Of a DNA stretch of 20,621 bases, positions 1 to 6,349 are shown piece by piece. Under the pieces are notes generated by a model. It ran no database searches. It was not told the DNA's origin and saw only the letters and a program-made list of their open reading frames with translations. Position 1 is the stretch's first letter. Each line of letters starts with the position of its first letter. The DNA is from a virus. The DNA lies in IMG/VR virus record IMGVR_UViG_3300005918_000170, positions 1 through 20,621 of that record; one strand, written 5' to 3'. Position numbers and translations under genes: made by a program.

Positions 1-690
1 TTGTTTCGCCTCGATTAGTTGGAATCGGAGAAGCAGGCGGCCAATGTCGACGGCCTGATAACCTTCGATACACAAGTCGTGAGCTAACACGGTGCCAGCT
101 ATGCCACACGCGATAAGCTGTAGGTGGCTCTTGGCGTAGCCTTTTGCCTGGCGCATGATTGCGTTGCGTTGTGCCCAGGCATCCACCGGCGGCGATGGTA
201 TGAAATGCACGCGGGTGGCAGAGCTAAGTATGACAGCCGATTGCGTATCGCCGAAACAGTCGGTCGGGTTGCCAATCAGAACAACCTCGCGATTTTCCCA
301 GACTTGTTCCCACTGCGAGCGGTATGCGTCCCAGTCGGCTGGCACCAGATGCCGGTCCGGGTAGCTCACGAATCCGCTGCCGTAGGTCCGCCGGTCGAAG
401 TGCTCTTTGCACCAGCCCTCCCAGCCACGCCAAAACCTGGGGATGGATGGTAGTGCATCGCGGTACGGGTCGATGCCGACAACGCGGGGCACGGCAATCA
501 GCAGGTTGTCCACCCGGCTCTCGAACACTTCTTTCAGGCGTCGAATCAGCCCGCTATTTAGCGGCTGGTGTCGATGCGCCCAGCCACGGTATGCGTAGCC
601 GAGTTCCCCGTCGTTGAATCGGGTCAGGCTCTTGCCCGCCACCACCGCTGCCGTGGTTTCACATTCGTCTAGGACGTGTAAATCACTCAT
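1..690 (-). CDS. GT-D-fold glycosyltransferase (DUF1792-like), 3' end outside window
   Basis: An open frame of 230 codons runs from an ATG at 690 to the window edge without a stop, so the C-terminus is missing. Residues 24-31 read RFNDGELG, matching the RFGDGE signature of GT-D (DUF1792) glycosyltransferases, whose DxE (here Asp27, Glu29) binds metal and nucleotide sugar. A second family-like block, GTVLAHDL followed by GYQAVDIG, lies at residues 199-217. Known GT-D enzymes add sugars to glycan chains on Ser-rich proteins or to polysaccharides. The start overlaps the sulfotransferase stop by 8 bases (ATGAGTGA), so translation is probably coupled; the upstream Shine-Dalgarno is weak. It is the last visible gene of the glycan cassette. 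Family assignment is fairly secure; donor and acceptor are unknown. Confidence 0.75.
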   Translation of the reverse strand, partial: MSDLHVLDECETTAAVVAGKSLTRFNDGELGYAYRGWAHRHQPLNSGLIRRLKEVFESRVDNLLIAVPRVVGIDPYRDALPSIPRFWRGWEGWCKEHFDRRTYGSGFVSYPDRHLVPADWDAYRSQWEQVWENREVVLIGNPTDCFGDTQSAVILSSATRVHFIPSPPVDAWAQRNAIMRQAKGYAKSHLQLIACGIAGTVLAHDLCIEGYQAVDIGRLLLRFQLIEAKQ

Positions 691-1357
691 GGTATGTGTA
701 CCCGTATTCGTCGATTTCTCGTTGATATCGCACGGCAACCAATTGCCGAAGCGTTGCTGTGTAGTAGTCCTTGTATGCCTTGTGCCGTGACTGGTTTGTT
801 TTATCCAGCCCGCCATGTATGCCAAGCGTATCGGCAACTACTTGCCAATCAGTGGCAAGGTTTTCCATCCGGCCGACAAAATCAAACAGGCGGTTGCCGT
901 CGCGGTCGTAGAGCCAGTCTGTCTGGCGGTTTGCGTAGCTCAGCCCCTCCATTGAATAGCGGCCAACCGGTGGAAGATCTCCAGCACAAACAAGCTCGAT
1001 GAAGTGCTTGAACGATAAGTGCAAGGCAGCCATGCGTTGGTCGGGGCGCCCTTGTGCGAGGTGGTGGTAGACAGAGACGAGCCGGTCCCACGGGTTGCGG
1101 ACAAACGCGAATGTGAATTGTTCGTCGAGCCAGTCCTGTGTAATGGTGCCGTCCTCAACCAGCGTCGGAACGTAGACGTGCTGAAACGTGGTGATAGTTT
1201 TCGCCGGGAAAAACTGCCTGTCCAGGTGAGCTATCCGCTGTGCATGGTGGCCAGAGCGGGGGCATACCAGCCGTTGCCAGATACTTGTGCCGGCCGTGCG
1301 TGGTATCCACAAGAATAGGCCGTGCGGTGGCTTTGCTGCGTGGCTGGCAGACTCCAT
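683..1357 (-). CDS. Sulfotransferase (Sulfotransfer_2-like)
   Basis: A 224-residue protein with both PAPS-binding signatures of sulfotransferases. The 5'-phosphosulfate loop is FLWIPRTAGTSIW (residues 15-27) and the 3'-phosphate element is FAFVRNPWDRLVSVY (83-97). GRMENLATDW (162-171) and the C-terminal YQREIDEYGY are also typical. Enzymes of this family transfer sulfate from PAPS to hydroxyls of carbohydrates. The frame is open to 1564, but the upstream 69 codons overlap the previous gene and look non-coding. ATG 1357 has GGAGG seven bases before it and overlaps the previous stop (TGATG), so it is chosen as the start. Lying between two glycosyltransferase genes, its likely substrate is the glycan they build (inference). 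Phage-borne sulfotransferases are uncommon. Confidence 0.85.
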   Translation of the reverse strand: MESASHAAKPPHGLFLWIPRTAGTSIWQRLVCPRSGHHAQRIAHLDRQFFPAKTITTFQHVYVPTLVEDGTITQDWLDEQFTFAFVRNPWDRLVSVYHHLAQGRPDQRMAALHLSFKHFIELVCAGDLPPVGRYSMEGLSYANRQTDWLYDRDGNRLFDFVGRMENLATDWQVVADTLGIHGGLDKTNQSRHKAYKDYYTATLRQLVAVRYQREIDEYGYTYHE

Positions 1358-2340
1358 CACAGCACCTCCGTTAGAATTTCCTTGAGCCGTGCCGCCATTG
1401 CTGCCGGGTTGTTCGCCCGCTTGGCAACGGCAAAGGCTCGTTCTCGCAGTGGACGCATTTGCAGCCAATCGCGCTTGACTTTCGCAATCAGTTCGTGGGC
1501 ATTCTCCCACATTGGCTTGCACGGTAGGTAGGTTTCGCCGGGCGTGAAAGTATCCTCCGGCCACGTAGCGATATGGCTAACGTCTGATTTGATGAGCACG
1601 GCGCCCGTGAGCATTGCCCCGAAGTCCCGGTAAGCAGTTTCGCCCCAGCCCCACGGCGACAACACTGTCCGACTCTTGCGCATGGTGCCATAATACAGCC
1701 CAATCGGCATAACGCGATTGCGGTGTGCGACGACTTCGCCGCCTTGCCAATTGGCTACGGCTTCAAAGGCGGCAATCCGATGTGCCTGAACTTCTGAACG
1801 GCCGTAGCTTGTCGTGCCGGAGAAGTGCGCGTCATGGATGCGAGGTGCATCTAGCTCCGGGTCGTGGCGCAACACCCCCGTCATTTCCTTATGCGAACCG
1901 AACCCGGCCAGCGGATAAACCTTGGCAAGCTCGGCATCAGTTAGGATGATGTCCGGCTTCCCCTGCGAGGTTGGCCGGACGGCTTTGACGCCATGCTGTT
2001 TGAGAATGTGTACATGATACCGGCCCTGTAATTCGTTGTTGCGCGAGGCCGGCGTGAGACACGAGCGTTTCAGGACAGCTTTGATGGACGGCCACTGAAT
2101 AAACTTGCGGTCGCCAAGTTGCGAGCCGTCGAGGTCATCCGTCATAATCAGGGGCGTCTTGCAGTGGGCAAAATCCGGCGTACATTTGGCCATGGCGACA
2201 TCAATGATAATCGCATCGTAGCCGGTTGCCGCAAGCACTTCGTCTGGGAGCATCTTGCGGGCCTCACCCCCAAGCGCCCTCGTGGCGGCTGCATAGCCCC
2301 AGGTCGCGCCGTCCTTGCGAAAGGCGAAGAGCAACCTCAT
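1357..2340 (-). CDS. GT-B-like glycosyltransferase (Glyco_trans_1_2/CgeB-like C-terminus)
   Basis: A 327-residue protein. Its C-terminal part carries SPWGWGETAYRDFGAMLTG (228-246), followed by VLIKSD, which resembles the nucleotide-sugar-binding end of CgeB/exostosin-like GT-B glycosyltransferases (S.wG.GE..yR.fEal.aG.v.i). The N-terminus, RLLFAF with a small-residue-rich segment, is consistent with the first Rossmann domain. A GTG three codons upstream (2349) is possible, but ATG 2340 has AAGGGG eight bases before it and is preferred. The stop overlaps the sulfotransferase start by one base. Context supports glycan synthesis. Sugar and acceptor are unknown, and the exact family is less certain than for the other two transferases. 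Confidence 0.7.
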   Translation of the reverse strand: MRLLFAFRKDGATWGYAAATRALGGEARKMLPDEVLAATGYDAIIIDVAMAKCTPDFAHCKTPLIMTDDLDGSQLGDRKFIQWPSIKAVLKRSCLTPASRNNELQGRYHVHILKQHGVKAVRPTSQGKPDIILTDAELAKVYPLAGFGSHKEMTGVLRHDPELDAPRIHDAHFSGTTSYGRSEVQAHRIAAFEAVANWQGGEVVAHRNRVMPIGLYYGTMRKSRTVLSPWGWGETAYRDFGAMLTGAVLIKSDVSHIATWPEDTFTPGETYLPCKPMWENAHELIAKVKRDWLQMRPLRERAFAVAKRANNPAAMAARLKEILTEVL

Positions 2341-2342
2341 TG

Positions 2343-2393
2343 TCAGCACCCCTTCTTACAGTGGGCACAACGCGGGATAAGAAAACGAATCAT
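2343..2393 (-). CDS. Possible 16-residue Cys-rich mini-ORF
   Basis: An ATG four bases after the DUF1360 gene stop opens a 16-codon frame, MIRFLIPRCAHCKKGC, that ends two bases before the ATG of the next gene. Its CxxCxxxC spacing could bind a metal, and its tight fit between two genes would suit translational coupling. There is no clear Shine-Dalgarno. It may equally be chance in a 57-base spacer that also holds the ribosome binding site of the next gene. Confidence 0.2.
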   Translation of the reverse strand: MIRFLIPRCAHCKKGC

Positions 2394-2397
2394 GCAG

Positions 2398-2679
2398 CTA
2401 CGCATGGAACACCTCCGCTGAATCGAGAAACCAAAGTAATACTAGCGACACCATTGACGCCAGTGCCACCACCGCGAATACATCCACCGGCAACCACCAT
2501 GACGGCCGGTACAGGAGTATGGCCAGCAGGGCTACCCAGTGGCTCAAGCAATAAGGACATTCTAGCAGGGTTCGCAGAAAACCAAAAGTGCGATTGCGTA
2601 CCGGCTCGAAAATCTTGGCTGTGCTGATTGTGATAGACACCACCGAAACAGCCAGGGCAATACGAAATAACTCTAGCAT
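2398..2679 (-). CDS. Small membrane protein, DUF1360-like
   Basis: A 93-residue, very hydrophobic protein with likely membrane segments at about 5-22, 46-58 and 65-86. The motif CPYCLSHWVAL (41-51) is the hallmark of DUF1360, a small membrane family often encoded by phages. Its biochemical role is unknown. The frame extends to 2715, but ATG 2679, inside the end of the upstream transferase gene and preceded by GGGGGA, is the natural start; the two genes overlap by 7 bases. Being enclosed in the cassette, it might anchor the transferases at the membrane or act on a lipid-linked intermediate, but this is inference from position only. Confidence 0.75.
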   Translation of the reverse strand: MLELFRIALAVSVVSITISTAKIFEPVRNRTFGFLRTLLECPYCLSHWVALLAILLYRPSWWLPVDVFAVVALASMVSLVLLWFLDSAEVFHA

Positions 2680-3722
2680 TGCAGTCCCCCCAGCATCTTC
2701 TCCCAGTGCGGCCAAATCTTGGCTGGGTTGGCCAATTCGTCGGCCACGTATGCCCGTGCCCGCTTGGTTATTTTCAGCCGCAGCGTCTCGTCATACCCGA
2801 GCATCGCCGCATAGAAAGCTAGGTCGGCCGGCTCATCGGCGGAGAGATAGCCCGTCTCACCATGCCGAATCATCTCGCGCCAGCCCCACTGATTCTGCGC
2901 AACTATTGGCACACCGGACGCCATGGCCTCCAGCCCGGCGCGGGGCCAGTTCTCGCCAGCCCCGCCGTTGACTTGCAGCAGGCAATGGAGCGAACCCAGG
3001 AATTTCTGCGAGGGCTCGGCGCAGGACGCCAGGCATTCAGCAAAGGCTGGCGGCGTACCGACCTTGTTTTTCACAGCGTCCGACCACGCCATGACGCGCG
3101 CCTTCATTTTGCCGTTGTGCCAACGATGAATCAGCTTGAGGATTGGCCACGTATTCGATGAGTACTTATCTCCCGCCGCACGACTCAAGCGGCCTACGCA
3201 ATACATATCGTTGGGTGTACGCGGCCGGGGATTGTACGGGAACTCATCCACGGAGAATGCACCGCGTATCAAGTGCCCTTGGTCCGGCTTGTAGCCGAGG
3301 GGTGTCAACTTCTCCTCGATTTGCTTGCGCTGCCAATCGGACTGAAACACGTAAGCCTCGAAGGTCTTGTTGTATTTCTTACAGTGTGCGATTTCCGGGC
3401 CGTAACAAAACGTCATGCAGTTCACCCACACTATCGGGCAGCCCATGTCGCGGAATCGGTGAGCTTGTGCAATGAAATTGCTGTTGCACATCGAGATAAC
3501 AACAGCGCCCTTGAGGTCTGGCACCGTTTCGATTTCATCCCAGTTTGCAAGATGGACCTTGCAGCCGATACCCTCTAGCTTTTCTCGCCAGGTCAGATCG
3601 GCACCGCCCATGGGAATGAATGTGAGGTCGACGCCGTTTGCTCGCAGCATCTTCGCCGTGTGCCAGCACTCCGTATTTGCCCCGCCTGAGTTGCCGGGAA
3701 ACCCACTCCAAAAAACCTTCAT
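2673..3722 (-). CDS. Glycosyltransferase, GT4-like (GT-B fold)
   Basis: A 349-residue protein of normal length for GT4. The N-terminal domain begins MKVFWSGFPGNSGGANTECW, with the glycine-rich acceptor loop of GT-B enzymes. A domain boundary near 170 leads into VGRLSRAAGDKYS. The C-terminal domain has ENWPRAGLEAMASGVPIV (257-274), containing the EX7E pair Glu257/Glu265 that contacts the donor sugar nucleotide in retaining GT4 enzymes, then GETGYL. The start ATG has AAGGGG nine bases upstream. It begins 15 bases after the Ser-rich appendage gene stop, so both are probably co-transcribed. No signal peptide is seen, so it should act in the cytoplasm. Sugar specificity cannot be read from sequence. 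Confidence 0.87.
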   Translation of the reverse strand: MKVFWSGFPGNSGGANTECWHTAKMLRANGVDLTFIPMGGADLTWREKLEGIGCKVHLANWDEIETVPDLKGAVVISMCNSNFIAQAHRFRDMGCPIVWVNCMTFCYGPEIAHCKKYNKTFEAYVFQSDWQRKQIEEKLTPLGYKPDQGHLIRGAFSVDEFPYNPRPRTPNDMYCVGRLSRAAGDKYSSNTWPILKLIHRWHNGKMKARVMAWSDAVKNKVGTPPAFAECLASCAEPSQKFLGSLHCLLQVNGGAGENWPRAGLEAMASGVPIVAQNQWGWREMIRHGETGYLSADEPADLAFYAAMLGYDETLRLKITKRARAYVADELANPAKIWPHWEKMLGGLQC

Positions 3723-3737
3723 TTTCTTACCCCTTAG

Positions 3738-5507
3738 TTAGCTGGTTACATTAACGGTTGCTCCGGTCCAATCGCAGCTTGGATCGGAATCAGAATCGTA
3801 AGTAGGCGCACCTATGGCCGTGCAATCTATCGTGCTGCCAGCCTGACTGCCTCCGAATTCCACGGCTTCCGCATTACCCACGAAGTCGACGAATAGGCCG
3901 TAGTAAACAGTCCCGGCCGCCTCTGATACCTCTACCCATATGCGGGTGGCATTGCATGGCAGGTCGGTTGTTTTCTCCCACACGCAGTTGCCGATGTAGT
4001 CCAGTTCCCAGGCTGCATTCCACGCCGTGCAATCCTCGCATTCCGTACCAGAGGAACTGGCCGCCGGGTTCTGTGCCACGCCGGCAATCGTTGCGATGAT
4101 TACGGCTGGTGTCGATTCGACACAGACAACACATTCGCCGGAAGAGGAGCTGCTGGATGATGCCTCGCCGCTGCTGGAGGAACTGCTGGACGAAGACGAA
4201 GACGGTTCGCCACTGCTGGACGATGATGGGCATTGCCCCTCGCTGATAACTACGGTCGGGGTTTGGTCCGGGCAGTAGCCATTGAAGATGTTGTATAGGT
4301 CGTAGGCACCCAGCGGCGGGCAGTCTGGATAGTCGCAAGCGGATATTGGGCGACTCAGCCAACGCGACGGATTACTCACGGCATCCGGGAAATAGTCCAT
4401 ATCGACTTGCATGTACCATGCACAGCCCTCGCCGGACGAACCGCTGCCAGAGCCACTATCGCCGCACTCACACCAAATCATTATGCAGATATTGGCGCAG
4501 AAACCTTCTTCCCAATCATGGGGCACGCAACGAGTCCAATGGCAACTGCCCGGGAATCGCGTTAGATTGATTATCTGATTCGCACACTCGCAGTCGCCAG
4601 TCATGCCGGTGATGGTCGCACACAGCACCTCAGAGCAATCCTCGGCACAGTCAGCGGCATCCGGGCACTCGCACTCACCGCTTGACGAAGACGACGAACT
4701 GGTGACACAAACGCACTGACACTTGATTTCCACTTGCCCGTAATACTGGCCTTCCACTTCCGGCTTGTCGTATCGGTCGGCGCCGATGTCGGATTTATCC
4801 TCCAGATACCACCACATGCCGGGCGGGTTCGGCGAGACGTAAGACTCGGGGCACTCGCCAGAAGACGATGACGACGAGGATGATGGCGTACACTCAGGCG
4901 GCGTACAAGGGCACCACACCCACCAGGCGCAGCCACCGCAGCATTCTTCGCCGGATGATGCCTCCTCGCCACTACTGGAGCCACTAGGGCTACTGGAGCC
5001 ACTAGAGCTACTGGAGCCACTAGAGCTACTGGAGCCACTACTACTGCTTGAGCTGCTCTCGTCGCAACGCTTCTCGGGATGGCCTAGCACCTCCATCCGG
5101 CCGCTTTGTCTATTGAAGGTGACCCAAACACGGTCGCCCTCGACGTAGCCGGCCACCATATCGGGGTCAAGCTCGGCCGTCGGGAAGTACAGGTCGTCCA
5201 TCGTTCCCGGCTCGGCAATATAGCTGTCAGCGCCGATATCGTAAAACACCGCAGCAGCATCCGGGGACATCGGCACGGCAGAGCCACCAGCCGACGAAGA
5301 CACCACGCAGCCCATGTCCTCAGTGAGTTCGTACAGCCAAACGATTGTGGGGATGGGCAGCATCACCGATTCGCCGGGCGTAGAAACCTCGGTCCCGGCA
5401 TGGGGCGCCACGTCGGTTTCCAACCTGCTGTTCATGCCCTCGATCAGCTTATTCTGCTGCGATGCAAAGGGCGGGTCGCGTTTTTTTACTGGGGTTACCC
5501 GTGTCAT
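3738..5507 (-). CDS. Large Ser/Cys-rich virion appendage (fibre-like) protein
   Basis: A 589-residue protein, unrecognised as a whole. Residues 1-148 form an ordinary, mostly globular N-terminus. From 149 on, Cys-rich modules alternate with serine tracts at about 151-180, 209-216, 269-276, 427-432, 436-446 and 450-456, many ending in GE or GEC. Two modules look related: ATITG...DCEC...GSCHW...IMIWCE (about 297-347) and ATIAG...CEDC...GNCVW...IWVEVSE (about 471-527), suggesting a duplicated disulfide-bearing beta domain. The start overlaps the previous stop as ATGA. As the last structural gene after the tape measure and a distal tail gene, it is likely a tail tip, fibre or surface appendage (inference). 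The serine linkers resemble substrates for O-glycosylation, and the glycosyltransferase cassette follows directly. An extended hydrophilic linker role without sugars is the alternative. Confidence 0.75.
   Translation of the reverse strand: MTRVTPVKKRDPPFASQQNKLIEGMNSRLETDVAPHAGTEVSTPGESVMLPIPTIVWLYELTEDMGCVVSSSAGGSAVPMSPDAAAVFYDIGADSYIAEPGTMDDLYFPTAELDPDMVAGYVEGDRVWVTFNRQSGRMEVLGHPEKRCDESSSSSSSGSSSSSGSSSSSGSSSPSGSSSGEEASSGEECCGGCAWWVWCPCTPPECTPSSSSSSSSGECPESYVSPNPPGMWWYLEDKSDIGADRYDKPEVEGQYYGQVEIKCQCVCVTSSSSSSSGECECPDAADCAEDCSEVLCATITGMTGDCECANQIINLTRFPGSCHWTRCVPHDWEEGFCANICIMIWCECGDSGSGSGSSGEGCAWYMQVDMDYFPDAVSNPSRWLSRPISACDYPDCPPLGAYDLYNIFNGYCPDQTPTVVISEGQCPSSSSSGEPSSSSSSSSSSSGEASSSSSSSGECVVCVESTPAVIIATIAGVAQNPAASSSGTECEDCTAWNAAWELDYIGNCVWEKTTDLPCNATRIWVEVSEAAGTVYYGLFVDFVGNAEAVEFGGSQAGSTIDCTAIGAPTYDSDSDPSCDWTGATVNVTS
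4972..5043 (-). repeat. Four 18-bp tandem repeats coding for Ser/Gly
   Basis: Four consecutive 18-bp units begin at 4972, 4990, 5008 and 5026. The two middle units are identical (plus strand ctactggagccactagag) and the outer ones differ by a few bases. Each encodes a Gly-Ser hexapeptide of the GSSSSS kind, using mainly AGY serine codons. The exact unit length of six codons keeps frame, so copy number can vary by slippage without breaking the gene. Confidence 0.9.
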
Positions 5508-6349
5508 GGCGGCACGATGTAGAAGTTAAGCAACGGGGCAAAGGCGATGCTCGGGTACAGCAATTGGCCGGCGACCATAATCGGGAACCAGCCTCTTGCT
5601 CCAGCCGGCACTGTTCGGTATTCGTAATTCCAGCCGCCTACGAGATTGCCGGCACCGTCCCAAATGGCCAGCTCCCGGAATAGATACTCCAGTCGCCAGG
5701 TCGGGGTGAGCACATTCAGTTCGCTGTCGACAACGTATTCAACCTCCAACGATGGCGACTCAAATAGGAGCGTGTGAACTTGAGCCCCCAGGAATATGGC
5801 GTTGTTGAGGTGTCCGATGGACCTCCGTATCGTGACCCATGGCGGCTGTCGGCAAGCGTGCCACGTCAAGCGATGCTCGATGATTGGGTGCCGCTTGACG
5901 ATGGTTCTGTCGTGTTCCTGCGCTGGATCGGCTGCCCCCCATTCCAATGCACGCGAGGGGAAGACGTAGTTTTTCATTGACGTATCGACACGGTACGTGA
6001 GAAACCCGCCGTCCGGCTCGATGTCGGGGTAGCTGTTCAGGAATTCATACGTTGCCGTGACGAGTGCGTAGTTCCGGTAGCCCTGCAAATCCGTCTCGTG
6101 ATTGTCCAGCACTTGCGGCAAGATGTCGTCATGGAAGCGTTGCATCCGAACGCGAACAGCGTAGACGCCGTCATGCTTGGGATACTGCGACGGCCCCTCT
6201 CCACCGAACAGGAATTTATTGCCGAGGAACTCCGTCTTGAATAGGCGCCGCTCATCCCACGGACAGATAAACCGGCGAACCATCGTGATGCCATCAGAGC
6301 TATAATCCTCGTCCGGCGATCCATCGAGCTCTTGAAATGCTACAGCCAT
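5504..6349 (-). CDS. Distal tail / minor tail protein, family not recognised
   Basis: A 281-residue protein rich in aromatic residues and predicted beta strands, without signal peptide or membrane segment. I do not recognise the family. ATG 6349 overlaps the tape measure stop as TAATG and is preceded by a GGGGTGGG stretch; a GTG three codons upstream is less likely. Its stop overlaps the appendage gene (ATGA). In siphophage gene order, the slot right after the tape measure is normally the distal tail (Dit) or baseplate hub protein, so a tail-tip role is inferred from position and length, not from a motif. Confidence 0.6.
   Translation of the reverse strand: MAVAFQELDGSPDEDYSSDGITMVRRFICPWDERRLFKTEFLGNKFLFGGEGPSQYPKHDGVYAVRVRMQRFHDDILPQVLDNHETDLQGYRNYALVTATYEFLNSYPDIEPDGGFLTYRVDTSMKNYVFPSRALEWGAADPAQEHDRTIVKRHPIIEHRLTWHACRQPPWVTIRRSIGHLNNAIFLGAQVHTLLFESPSLEVEYVVDSELNVLTPTWRLEYLFRELAIWDGAGNLVGGWNYEYRTVPAGARGWFPIMVAGQLLYPSIAFAPLLNFYIVPP

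Noticed and set aside
1358-1564. N-terminal extension of the sulfotransferase by 69 residues
   Set aside because: Overlaps the upstream transferase gene in another frame and is low-quality sequence; ATG 1357 has a perfect GGAGG and a TGATG coupling.
4972-5043. Short repeats as a CRISPR array
   Set aside because: The 18-bp units are directly adjacent with no spacers and lie in frame within a coding gene.
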